Below the pieces are notes generated by a model. The model was not told the origin of the DNA and made no database searches. It was given only the letters and a program-made list of their open reading frames with translations. Below, one piece after another: positions 43,723 to 51,302 of a DNA stretch of 64,000 nt. A program made the translations under genes and the position numbers. Every line of letters begins with the position of its first letter. Positions within the stretch are counted from its first letter, which is position 1. This stretch comes from UBA1181 sp963619325 (lineage in GTDB: Bacteria > Bacteroidota > Bacteroidia > Bacteroidales > Paludibacteraceae): contig CAVEVQ010000002.1 in the NCBI GenBank assembly GCA_963619325.1, forward strand, positions 43,882 to 107,881. Direction: 5' to 3'.

Positions 43723-43839
43723 ATGAAAGTAAGAGCTTCTTTAAAGAAACGTACCCCAGATTGTGTAATTGTAAGAAGAAAGGGACGTTTGTATGTGATT
43801 AACAAAAAAAATCCTAAGTACAAAGAGCGTCAGGGATAA
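43723..43839 (+). CDS. rpmJ: Ribosomal protein L36, zinc-free form
   Basis: This 38-codon gene encodes MKVRASLKKRTPDCVIVRRK and ends NKKNPKYKERQG. It matches L36 along its length, but three of the four zinc ligands of the E. coli protein (Cys11, Cys27, His33) are Thr, Asn and Tyr; only Cys14 remains. It is therefore the C-minus form, which does not bind zinc. Confidence 0.95.
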   Translation: MKVRASLKKRTPDCVIVRRKGRLYVINKKNPKYKERQG

Positions 43840-43848
43840 TATTTTTAT

Positions 43849-43856
43849 TATCTTTG
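43849..43856 (+). promoter_or_regulatory. Candidate internal promoter before rpsM
   Basis: TATCTTTG matches TAnnTTTG and lies 23 bases before the rpsM start, right after the rpmJ stop. No clear −33 box is present. It could give extra transcription of rpsM-rpsK-rpsD-rpoA-rplQ. Confidence 0.45.
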
Positions 43857-43878
43857 CGGGAAAATTTTAGTTTTATAT

Positions 43879-44259
43879 ATGGCTATAAGAATTGTAGGAG
43901 TAGATTTGCCTCAGAATAAAAGGGGTGAGATCGGTTTAACCTATATCTATGGTATAGGTCGCAGTAGTGCAAATAAAATTCTTTCTGAAGCTGGTGTCGA
44001 CAAGGACATTAAGGTAAAGGACTGGACAGACGCGCAGGCATCAAAAATTCGTGAGATTATTGGTGCTAATTACAAAGTTGAGGGAGACTTGCGTTCTGAG
44101 GTTCAATTGAACATCAAGAGATTGATGGATATTGGATGTTACAGGGGAATCCGTCACCGTCTTGGATTGCCATTAAGAGGACAGAGTACAAAGAACAATG
44201 CTCGTACTCGTAAGGGTAAGAAGAAGACCGTTGCAAACAAGAAGAAAGCGACTAAATAA
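43879..44259 (+). CDS. rpsM: Ribosomal protein S13
   Basis: S13 contacts the P-site tRNA and bridges to the 50S. The 126-residue protein begins MAIRIVGVDLPQNKRGEIGL, contains YIYGIGRSSANKIL and CYRGIRHRLGLPLRGQSTKNNARTRKGKK. It starts the alpha-type part of the operon. Confidence 0.98.
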   Translation: MAIRIVGVDLPQNKRGEIGLTYIYGIGRSSANKILSEAGVDKDIKVKDWTDAQASKIREIIGANYKVEGDLRSEVQLNIKRLMDIGCYRGIRHRLGLPLRGQSTKNNARTRKGKKKTVANKKKATK

Positions 44260-44291
44260 AGTTAGCTAACGCTGAAAATATAGTTTAAGAT

Positions 44292-44681
44292 ATGGCAAAA
44301 AAAGCAGTAGCAACCAAAAAAAAGGTAGTAAAAGTTGACGCAAACGGACAGTTGCATGTTCACTCTTCGTTCAACAACATCATTGTATCGCTATCAAATT
44401 CTGAGGGACAGGTTATTTCATGGTCATCAGCTGGAAAAATGGGATTCCGTGGATCAAAGAAAAACACTCCATACGCAGCTCAAATGGCAGCGCAGGATTG
44501 TGCTAAGGTGGCATACGACTTGGGTTTAAGAAAGGTGAAGGCATATGTAAAGGGTCCAGGTAATGGCCGTGAGTCTGCGATTCGTACAGTACATGGTGCA
44601 GGAATCGAGGTAACGGAGATTATCGACGTAACGCCACTTCCACATAACGGTTGTCGACCACCTAAGAAACGTAGAGTATAA
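44292..44681 (+). CDS. rpsK: Ribosomal protein S11
   Basis: S11 is on the 30S platform near the Shine-Dalgarno helix. The 129-residue protein has GQLHVHSSFNNIIVSLSNSEG, AAQMAAQDCAKVAYDLGL and the end DVTPLPHNGCRPPKKRRV. It is followed by a 116-base gap with RNA structure before rpsD. Confidence 0.98.
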   Translation: MAKKAVATKKKVVKVDANGQLHVHSSFNNIIVSLSNSEGQVISWSSAGKMGFRGSKKNTPYAAQMAAQDCAKVAYDLGLRKVKAYVKGPGNGRESAIRTVHGAGIEVTEIIDVTPLPHNGCRPPKKRRV

Positions 44682-44705
44682 AACGATATTCTATAAAAAA
44701 ACAAC

Positions 44706-44781
44706 TTTCGAACCTCTGCAAGGTGAAAAGATTGCAAATAAAACCTCTCAGCAATCGCGGCTGCACGTTCAAGGTTTGGAA
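44706..44781 (+). ncRNA. Structured rpsK-rpsD intercistronic element, candidate S4 site
   Basis: TTTCGAACCT (44706-44715) pairs over ten bases with AGGTTTGGAA (44772-44781), including G-T pairs. Inside it GATTGC (44730-44735) pairs with GCAATC (44751-44756). AGGT at 44721-44724 can also pair with ACCT at 44743-44746 in the loop of the inner hairpin, which would make a pseudoknot. S4 is the autoregulator of the alpha operon in E. coli and Bacillus through mRNA structures. Here the element lies directly before the S4 gene. Binding is inference. Confidence 0.5.
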
Positions 44782-44797
44782 ATAAAAAAAGAAAAAA

Positions 44798-45403
44798 ATG
44801 GCTAGATATACAGGTCCTAGAACTAGAATTGCACGTCGTTTTGGAGAACCGATTTTCGGTCCAGATAAAGTTTTGGCAAAGAGAAATTTCCCTCCAGGAC
44901 AGCATGGTGTAAATAGAAGAAAGAAATCTTCTGAGTATGGAATTCAGTTGAACGAAAAGCAGAAGGCAAAATACACATATGGAGTGTTGGAGAGACAGTT
45001 CCGTAATTTGTTTGAGAAAGCTTCAGCGAAGAAGGGTGTAACAGGAGAAGTTTTGTTGCAGCTTTTGGAGTCTCGTTTGGATAATATTGTTTATCGTTTA
45101 GGAATTGCGCCTACACGTGCAGCTGCGCGTCAGTTGGTATCTCACTGCCACATTGTAGTAGATGGAGAGGTGGTGAATATTCCTTCATACTCAGTAAAGC
45201 CTGGTCAAGTAGTAGGAGTGCGTGAGAGATCAAAGTCTCTTGAGGTAATAGAAAATGCTTTGGCTGGATTCAATCATAGCAAATATGCATGGTTAGAGTG
45301 GGATGGTTCTTCTTTGTCTGGTAAATTCTCTTATCTTCCAGAGAGAGTTGATATTCCAGAGAACATAAAGGAACAGTTAATCGTAGAACTTTACTCTAAA
45401 TAA
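44798..45403 (+). CDS. rpsD: Ribosomal protein S4, zinc-free form
   Basis: S4 starts 30S assembly and is a classic translational repressor. The 201-residue protein begins MARYTGPRTRIARRFGEPIF and has the S4 RNA-binding domain (LLQLLESRLDNIVYRLGIAPTRAAARQLVSH-type, about 90-150). The N-terminal zinc cysteines of the C-plus form are absent. It follows the structured gap and is followed ten bases later by rpoA. Confidence 0.98.
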   Translation: MARYTGPRTRIARRFGEPIFGPDKVLAKRNFPPGQHGVNRRKKSSEYGIQLNEKQKAKYTYGVLERQFRNLFEKASAKKGVTGEVLLQLLESRLDNIVYRLGIAPTRAAARQLVSHCHIVVDGEVVNIPSYSVKPGQVVGVRERSKSLEVIENALAGFNHSKYAWLEWDGSSLSGKFSYLPERVDIPENIKEQLIVELYSK

Positions 45404-45413
45404 TAGATAAACC

Positions 45414-46403
45414 ATGGCAATTTTAGCATTTCAAAAACCTGAAAAAGTAATAATGTTGGAGGCGGATGACTTTCATGGAAAGTTTGAATTTCGTCCGTTG
45501 GAACCTGGTTATGGTATTACGGTTGGTAATGCTCTGAGACGTATATTGCTATCTTCGTTGGAGGGATTTGCTATCACGTCAATAAAGATAGATGGAGTTG
45601 ACCATGAGTTTTCTGTTATTCCGGGTGTGATTGAGGACGTTACAGGTGTAATTCTTAATCTGAAGCAGGTCCGTTTTAAGCAAAAGGTGGAAGAGTTTGA
45701 TAGTGAGAGAGTTACTATCAGTGTATCTGGAACTGAGTTTAAGGCGGGTGATATTGCTAAACATTTGTCTGGTTTCGATGTTCTCAATCCTGATCTTGTA
45801 ATTTGTCGATTGGACAAGGATGCGTCATTCAATATTGAACTGAATATTGGTAAAGGGCGTGGATATGTACCTGCAGACGAAAACAAGGTTCCTGGTTCTG
45901 AAATTGGAGTACTTGCAATCGATTCTATCTATACGCCAATCCGTCTTGTAAAGTACACCGTTGAGAACTTCCGTGTGGAGCAAAAGACTGACTATGAGAA
46001 GTTGGTTCTTGAGATTACCACGGATGGTTCTATTCATCCAAAGGATGCATTGAAAGAAGCTGCAAAGATACTTATTTACCACTTTATGTTATTCTCGGAT
46101 GAGAAGATTACGTTGGATTCAGCGGATGAAGGGTCAAATGAGGAGTTTGATGAGCAGGTGCTTCATATGCGTCAGTTGCTTAAGACAAAGCTTGTTGATA
46201 TGGATTTGTCTGTTCGCGCTTTGAATTGTTTAAAAGCAGCGGATGTAGAGACTTTGGGTGAGTTGGTTGTATTTAACAAGAGTGATTTATTGAAATTTAG
46301 GAATTTTGGTAAGAAGTCTTTGACTGAGCTTGACCAATTGTTAGATACTTTGAATCTCTCATTCGGAATGGATATTTCTAAGTATAAATTAGATAAAGAA
46401 TAA
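45414..46403 (+). CDS. rpoA: RNA polymerase alpha subunit
   Basis: The alpha subunit nucleates RNA polymerase assembly and its C-terminal domain contacts DNA and activators. The 329-residue protein has the N-terminal FRPLEPGYGITVGNALRRILLSS dimerisation motif, and a C-terminal domain (about 255-329) with VRALNCLKAADVETLGELV and LLKFRNFGKKSLTELDQLL. The linker before the C-terminal domain is short and acidic. Confidence 0.98.
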   Translation: MAILAFQKPEKVIMLEADDFHGKFEFRPLEPGYGITVGNALRRILLSSLEGFAITSIKIDGVDHEFSVIPGVIEDVTGVILNLKQVRFKQKVEEFDSERVTISVSGTEFKAGDIAKHLSGFDVLNPDLVICRLDKDASFNIELNIGKGRGYVPADENKVPGSEIGVLAIDSIYTPIRLVKYTVENFRVEQKTDYEKLVLEITTDGSIHPKDALKEAAKILIYHFMLFSDEKITLDSADEGSNEEFDEQVLHMRQLLKTKLVDMDLSVRALNCLKAADVETLGELVVFNKSDLLKFRNFGKKSLTELDQLLDTLNLSFGMDISKYKLDKE

Positions 46404-46408
46404 GTAAA

Positions 46409-46885
46409 ATGAGACATAATAAGAAAATCAACCACCTTAGCAGAAAGAAGTCACATAGAGATGCTCTCTTGGCGAACATGGCTATTTCTTTGATTCAACA
46501 CAAGAGAATCAGCACGACTCTTCCTAAGGCGAAGGCTTTGAGAAAATATGTAGAGCCATTGATTACAAAGAGTAAGGAAGATACTACGAGCAATCGCCGT
46601 GTTGTGTTCAGTTACTTGCAGAATAAGTATGCTGTAACAGAATTGTTCCGCGAGATTTCTCAAAAGGTAGCAGATCGTCCGGGTGGATACACTCGTATTA
46701 TCAAGACAGGATTCCGTTTGGATGACGCTGCAGAGATGTGTTTCATCGAGTTAGTTGACTATGATGAGAACATGGCTAAGAATAAAGTAGAGAAGAAGGC
46801 TTCTAAGACTCGTCGTTCTTCAAAGAAGAAGACAGATGAGGCTGCTCCTGCCGCAGAAGTGGCTGAAGAGAAAGTCGCAGAGTAA
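46409..46885 (+). CDS. rplQ: Ribosomal protein L17 with C-terminal extension
   Basis: L17 is an exit-tunnel-side 50S protein. The 158-residue protein begins MRHNKKINHLSRKKSHRDAL and contains the family part up to about residue 120. It then has a Lys/Ser-rich followed by an Ala/Glu-rich tail of about 35 residues (KKKTDEAAPAAEVAEEKVAE at the end). The tail is absent from E. coli L17 (127 residues) but common in Bacteroidota. It is the last gene of the super-operon. Confidence 0.97.
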   Translation: MRHNKKINHLSRKKSHRDALLANMAISLIQHKRISTTLPKAKALRKYVEPLITKSKEDTTSNRRVVFSYLQNKYAVTELFREISQKVADRPGGYTRIIKTGFRLDDAAEMCFIELVDYDENMAKNKVEKKASKTRRSSKKKTDEAAPAAEVAEEKVAE

Positions 46886-46902
46886 TCTCAAACTATAGAG
46901 GT

Positions 46903-46940
46903 AAAAGACCGTCATCGAGTAATCGGTGGCGGTCTTTTTT
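46903..46940 (+). terminator. Terminator of the ribosomal super-operon
   Basis: AAGACCGTCATCG pairs with CGGTGGCGGTCTT (13 pairs including two G-T) and a run of six T follows. It lies about 20 bases after rplQ. Confidence 0.92.
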
Positions 46941-47063
46941 CGTTATAACCATTCTATTGTTGAAACAATATATCATATCTCTCAATCTGTTTTTGGGAAG
47001 GAGTTTTTTAGGCGACTATTTACAAGAGTAAAATTTCACGAGCAAGATATTCATAAATAAAGG

Positions 47064-47094
47064 TTGCAAAGTCAGAAATAAAAGACTAAGTTTG
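47064..47094 (+). promoter_or_regulatory. Promoter of the orphan nuclease-like gene
   Basis: TTG (47064-47066) and TAAGTTTG (47087-47094) are 20 bases apart, in good agreement with the Bacteroidota consensus. The start codon follows 31 bases later. Confidence 0.65.
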
Positions 47095-47125
47095 TGAGAA
47101 GAAGTTTCACTTAAGAAGTCGTACT

Positions 47126-47947
47126 ATGGTGACACTTAGTCGAAATCAGGAAGTTAAGGATCGTAAAGAGTGGGCTGTAATCAATATGTTTCGCTCTTGT
47201 TATTCGTCGTTTCCAATTGGGAAATTGGAGAAGTCGGAATCTCCTGATTTCCTTTTACATTGTGACAATAATGGCAAGGATTGGTTGGTGGGCATAGAGT
47301 TGACGGAATTGAAATATGAGAGAGGAGACAAACTCTTCAACTTGCGTGCGCATGAAGATTTTATGGTTCTATTGATGGAGGATGCACGCAGGATTGTAGA
47401 GACTCAGTGTCAGGATAAGTTGGTCGTAGAGGTGCTATTTTCAGAAGAGGTTAGTCCGACGGTGCTGATGGTGGATCAGGAAGCGCAGATGTTGGTAAGA
47501 CAAGGTTTGGCTGAAGAGGTCGCCAAGGTGGTTTTGGATAATATTCCAGAGGCTACCGGAATGAAATATAAGGTAGATCGAACATCAAAATATGGGTATC
47601 ATGCCTTACACTCGAAGATTGTGAGTGTGTCGATACAAAATGTGACGGGGCGTTGGTATGAGAGTTTGTGGTATGCAGCGTTGGCCACAAAAGTCAAATC
47701 CCTCTCTATTTCGAGTGTGTCACAGCGATTAATGGCGAAGGATTGCAAGTTAAAGAAATATAATCCGTCGTGTGATGAGCAGTGGCTTGTCATCATACAG
47801 AATAGTTTTTTGATGTCGAGTACTTATAATCCGTTAACAGCGCAAAAGGCTCTTTCACATACATATCACAGTAATTTTGACAAAGTGTTTGTATTTGAGC
47901 GTAGTGAGGGTAGTGTAACGCCGTTGTCTCTTTTGCGTCATAAATGA
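47126..47947 (+). CDS. Uncharacterised protein with PD-(D/E)XK-like motif
   Basis: I do not recognise a named family for this 273-residue cytoplasmic protein. Near the N-terminus it has ESPDF (Asp41), about 15 residues, then VGIELTEL (Glu58, Thr60). This spacing and the hydrophobic strand before the Glu resemble the core of PD-(D/E)XK nuclease folds, with Thr in place of the usual Lys. A helix with KEWAVIN (residues 14-20) precedes it, as in that fold. The rest is mixed alpha/beta, with a GRWYESLWYAAL helix and a terminal strand FDKVFVFE. There is no signal peptide. It has its own promoter and no partner gene in the same unit, so a role in DNA processing or defence is only a guess. Confidence 0.55.
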   Translation: MVTLSRNQEVKDRKEWAVINMFRSCYSSFPIGKLEKSESPDFLLHCDNNGKDWLVGIELTELKYERGDKLFNLRAHEDFMVLLMEDARRIVETQCQDKLVVEVLFSEEVSPTVLMVDQEAQMLVRQGLAEEVAKVVLDNIPEATGMKYKVDRTSKYGYHALHSKIVSVSIQNVTGRWYESLWYAALATKVKSLSISSVSQRLMAKDCKLKKYNPSCDEQWLVIIQNSFLMSSTYNPLTAQKALSHTYHSNFDKVFVFERSEGSVTPLSLLRHK

Positions 47948-48017
47948 ATGGTGCGTAAAACTATGTGTGAGGAAGTAAAAAAAGATGATTTGTTAATTTT
48001 GTTTAATTATTTAGGGG

Positions 48018-48025
48018 TATATTTG
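48018..48025 (+). promoter_or_regulatory. Promoter −7 box for the PCMD lipoprotein
   Basis: TATATTTG matches TAnnTTTG. TTTG-containing sequence lies about 16 to 25 bases upstream. The start codon is 37 bases downstream. Confidence 0.5.
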
Positions 48026-48061
48026 CAAAATTAATAATCCGAGATTAGAAGAATTGGTAGT

Positions 48062-49240
48062 ATGAAGATAAATGGGCTGCTAAGAAAGGCGGTAGAAAGT
48101 GGGGTGGCGGTTATATCGTTGTTGCTTTTGCAAGGATGTATTCAAGAAGAGCCTCAGAATTCGGAAGCGGACATTTTGCAATGTGTGTTGACAGATGATT
48201 ATGAGTACTTGATCACTAAGTCGGACACATTGATGACAGTGACGAGCATCACGAACAATATTACGATATATGTAACGCCAGAATGTGATATGACGAAATT
48301 AGCGCCACGTTTTATTTTGACGGAAGGAGCGACGATTAGTCCGGAGAGTGGTTCAGTGCATGATTTTTCAGACAATAAAATGGTAACCTATACGGTGACG
48401 TCGGAGAATGGGAAGTGGACTCGCAAGTACAATGTAGGGTATTCCACAGTGATGGATTTTCCATTACAATTAGACTTTGAGAAGTACATGTTAAATACGA
48501 AGAGTCAGTATCATATTTTTTATGAAGAGGTTGATGGTGTTGATGTGATGTCATGGTGGAGTTCAGGAAACCCAGGATATTGTTTGGCGGCGGCCAGTGC
48601 AGGTCCAGAGGACTATCCGACGGTATCTATAGAGGAAGGCTATGAAAACAGAGGAGCAAAGTTGACGACACGATATGCAGGAAGTTTTGGTAAGGCGGCA
48701 GGAATGCCAATAGCGGCGGGAAATCTTTTCTTGGGTTCTTTTGATGTGCAGCAGGCGTTGCGTTCACCATTGACAGCAACGCGGTTTGGTGTGATATTTA
48801 CACATGAACCAGATTCCATTGTGGGGTATTACAAATACATGCCTGGACCACAGATGCGAGATGGTAAATATAAGCCGATAGATGGAGTGGATGATTACAA
48901 TATTTATGCCATTTTGTATGAAAACACGGACTCGCAGGGGAATACGATAGTGTTGGATGGAACGAATTCTTTGAATAGTGAGTTTTTAGTGTTGTATGGT
49001 GAGGTTTCGGATGAAGACAGGAAGTCGACCGAGGAGTGGACTCGTTTTTCGTTCCCAATGAAACAAAAGAACGGAAAGACGGTTGACACGGATCGCTTGA
49101 GGAGATATGGATATAATTTTGCGATTGTGTTCACCTCAAGTAGAAACGGAGATAGCTTCACTGGAGCGGTAGGCAGTGAGTTGTGGGTTGACAAAGTTGA
49201 GATAAAGTGTAAGGAGACGGCGAACGAGGATAAAGAGTAA
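48062..49240 (+). CDS. Surface lipoprotein with PCMD domain
   Basis: The 392-residue protein has a lipoprotein signal (LLLLQGC, about residue 26). An Ig-like N-terminal domain (about 35-135) is followed by a domain resembling the putative carbohydrate metabolism domain (PCMD), a jelly-roll: LQLDFEKY at the start, YPTVSIEEGYENRGAKLTTR in the middle, and the typical end LRRYGYNFAIVFTSSRNGDSFTGAVGSELWVDKVEI. The family name is historical; enzymatic activity is not established, and a glycan-binding role is possible. It starts an apparent unit with the beta-barrel gene eight bases downstream. Confidence 0.8.
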   Translation: MKINGLLRKAVESGVAVISLLLLQGCIQEEPQNSEADILQCVLTDDYEYLITKSDTLMTVTSITNNITIYVTPECDMTKLAPRFILTEGATISPESGSVHDFSDNKMVTYTVTSENGKWTRKYNVGYSTVMDFPLQLDFEKYMLNTKSQYHIFYEEVDGVDVMSWWSSGNPGYCLAAASAGPEDYPTVSIEEGYENRGAKLTTRYAGSFGKAAGMPIAAGNLFLGSFDVQQALRSPLTATRFGVIFTHEPDSIVGYYKYMPGPQMRDGKYKPIDGVDDYNIYAILYENTDSQGNTIVLDGTNSLNSEFLVLYGEVSDEDRKSTEEWTRFSFPMKQKNGKTVDTDRLRRYGYNFAIVFTSSRNGDSFTGAVGSELWVDKVEIKCKETANEDKE

Positions 49241-49248
49241 GGATAATC

Positions 49249-50199
49249 ATGAAAGAAAGAGTAAGGAAGACAAATATCAAAAAGATAGTGGCGACTATCA
49301 TAGTAGTGTTGTTGTCATTTGCGGTGTATGGAGGTGGTTATTCTGAGATTTATGGCGATGATTATAGTAGATCGAGGAAGACGAGAGAAGAGAGAGTGAA
49401 ACTCCGTGAAGAAAAGAAAAGCGAGCGACAGCGGAATAAACTCTTTGCGGATAGCCTTAAAGGTACTATTGAGAGGGGGAATGTGGATTCTGTCTATACA
49501 AATCATGAAGATACTACAAATAGGAGGAAATCATATTTTGAGGCAAAAATAGGATATCAAATAGGAGGAACAGTTCCTTTTCCTTTGCCAGCGCAGATGA
49601 GAAAGATCAATGGTTTTGCTCCGTTAGGCAATATATCCGTTCAATTGTGGGCGGTCATACCAGTGGGACGACGTTGGGAATTGATGTCGGGATTGAAGGT
49701 GGATCGAAAGGGAATGACCTCGAAGGCTACGGTGAAGGATTATAGTATGTCCATTCAAGATGAGGATGGAGGAACGATATCCGGACGGTGGACAGGAGAC
49801 GTTACGATGACGGCAGATCAGTGGTATCTGTCTATTCCGGTAGATGCGGCGTTTTATATCACAGAGAGAGGAAAAGTAAGAGTAGGTGCTTTTTTTAGTT
49901 TTTTGACGGGGGGAAAGTTTAATGGAGAAGTGTATAATGGCTATCTACGAGAGGGAGACCCTACGGGTGCGAAAATAGAAGTAGATGACAAGCCGCAGTC
50001 GTTTGATTTTTCTGGGGATTTACGTCGCTATCAATGGGGAGTTACCTTAGGAGGAGAGTGGAGCATATACAAGAGGTTGGTGGCTTTTGTTGATTTAGAT
50101 TGGGGTTTTAAAAACATTTTTGTGGATGAATTTAAAACAATCACGTTTGATATGTTTCCAATTTATGGGACGATAGGAGTTGGATATGCCTTTAAATAG
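49249..50199 (+). CDS. Outer-membrane beta-barrel protein
   Basis: The 316-residue protein has a signal peptide (about residues 12-28, ending VYGG), then a highly charged Arg/Lys/Glu stretch of about 50 residues, and from about 95 a small porin-like barrel: FEAKIGYQIGGTVPFPLP, RWELMSGLKVDRKGM and a final YGTIGVGYAFK. The pairing of a PCMD lipoprotein with a small barrel recurs in Bacteroidales. Its ligand is unknown. The charged region after the signal would lie in the periplasm. Confidence 0.7.
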   Translation: MKERVRKTNIKKIVATIIVVLLSFAVYGGGYSEIYGDDYSRSRKTREERVKLREEKKSERQRNKLFADSLKGTIERGNVDSVYTNHEDTTNRRKSYFEAKIGYQIGGTVPFPLPAQMRKINGFAPLGNISVQLWAVIPVGRRWELMSGLKVDRKGMTSKATVKDYSMSIQDEDGGTISGRWTGDVTMTADQWYLSIPVDAAFYITERGKVRVGAFFSFLTGGKFNGEVYNGYLREGDPTGAKIEVDDKPQSFDFSGDLRRYQWGVTLGGEWSIYKRLVAFVDLDWGFKNIFVDEFKTITFDMFPIYGTIGVGYAFK

Positions 50200-50220
50200 T
50201 GTATTGTCACAGAAATTTTA

Positions 50221-50228
50221 TAATTTTG
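50221..50228 (+). promoter_or_regulatory. porT promoter, −7 box
   Basis: TAATTTTG matches TAnnTTTG. It is 85 bases before the chosen porT start and just after the upstream barrel gene. The −33 element is weak. Confidence 0.5.
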
Positions 50229-50313
50229 CGCAATGATTTCGTAAAAATGTCGTTTTTGAAAAATAAAAGCGAAAAGGTTGCGTTTCTCAATAGAAGTTTT
50301 GAGTGAGGATAAA

Positions 50314-51030
50314 TTGAAAAAGCTGTTTTTATTCATATTGTTTTCTTGTATGGCGTTGATGGGGGTTAATGCCGAGCATGCGCATGGTCGTACGAACTAC
50401 CTGATTAACGCGGATAATCGTTTGTATCATTTTGGGTTCATATTAGGATTGAACATGATGGATTTTAATCCGGAGAACGCAGCGATAGCAGATGAAGATG
50501 GCAAGATATGGTATGGAGAGGACACGAGAATGTCGCCTGGGTTTTCTGTGGGGATTATATCAGACTTAAGGATTTTCAGGTGGTTGAATTTGAGATTCTG
50601 TCCGATTTTGTTGTTTAATGAGCGGCATATGCGGTTTTATGACGTGGATGGCAATGAGAGTCCTGAGGGTGATATGATGGTGCAGTCGAATATTATGGAA
50701 TTTCCGTTGACATTCAAGATAAGAGGTCAGCGCAAGAATAACTATCGCCCCTATCTATTGGCGGGAGCGGCGATGACGGTGGATATGGGAAGAGACTCGG
50801 AGGCTACCTTGATGTTAAAACAGGTGGATTATGGAGTTGAATTTGGAGTGGGATGTGATTTCTACCTTCCTTATTTTAAGATTGCGCCTGAGTTTAAGGT
50901 TTATTTAGGACTTGGAGATGTTTTGAATCGCAACAGACCAGAAATTGCGGATATTACGGAGATGAAATATACTAATACGTTGTCGAAGTTGACGTCGAGG
51001 ATGTTTATTTTGTCATTTAATTTTGAGTAA
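50314..51030 (+). CDS. porT: PorT/SprT, T9SS outer-membrane beta-barrel
   Basis: PorT is an outer-membrane barrel needed for type IX secretion. I start at TTG 50314 because it gives MKKLFLFILFSCMALMGVNA, a normal signal peptide, and has GAGGAT a few bases upstream. An in-frame TTG at 50278 is less likely, and no suitable ATG exists. The 238-residue product has the PorT pattern LYHFGFILGLNMMDF after the signal, FPLTFKIRGQRKNNYRPYLLAGAA in the middle, and a terminal SRMFILSFNFE strand. Its presence next to a T9SS substrate and in the same window as gldKLMN fits its role. Confidence 0.82.
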   Translation: MKKLFLFILFSCMALMGVNAEHAHGRTNYLINADNRLYHFGFILGLNMMDFNPENAAIADEDGKIWYGEDTRMSPGFSVGIISDLRIFRWLNLRFCPILLFNERHMRFYDVDGNESPEGDMMVQSNIMEFPLTFKIRGQRKNNYRPYLLAGAAMTVDMGRDSEATLMLKQVDYGVEFGVGCDFYLPYFKIAPEFKVYLGLGDVLNRNRPEIADITEMKYTNTLSKLTSRMFILSFNFE

Positions 51031-51062
51031 ATTGTCTCACTCTCGATGAGTGTATTTATACG

Positions 51063-51114
51063 CATTTGAGAGGGAATCTTATCTTCTTTCCCTTTTCAAA
51101 TGTTGACGTTTTTT
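51063..51114 (+). terminator. Probable terminator after porT
   Basis: CATTTGA and AGGGAA (51063-51076) pair with TTCCCT and TCAAATG (51088-51102), a long hairpin with a small mismatch, followed by a T run at 51109-51114. The rest of the 272-base gap up to the next gene shows no other clear element; a TATATTTA near 51212 is a weak promoter match. Confidence 0.6.
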
Positions 51115-51302
51115 ATTACAGGTCAAAGACGAGTATTGTAGATTGTGGAAGGATGGCTTTTTGTTTGTGAAATCGGTGTTGGAAAATTTCGCATTTCTTT
51201 TAAAAACACTGTATATTTACGGAACTTTCGTGTGTTGGCAAGAGATTTGAGATGAGGAAGCGTAGAAAAGGAAAAGTTGAGAAAAAGTAAGAGCAGAAGT
51301 GT

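Noticed and set aside
46941..47063. Gap after the ribosomal operon examined for a small RNA or tRNA.
   Set aside because: No stable structure or tRNA-like pattern was seen apart from the terminator and the next promoter.
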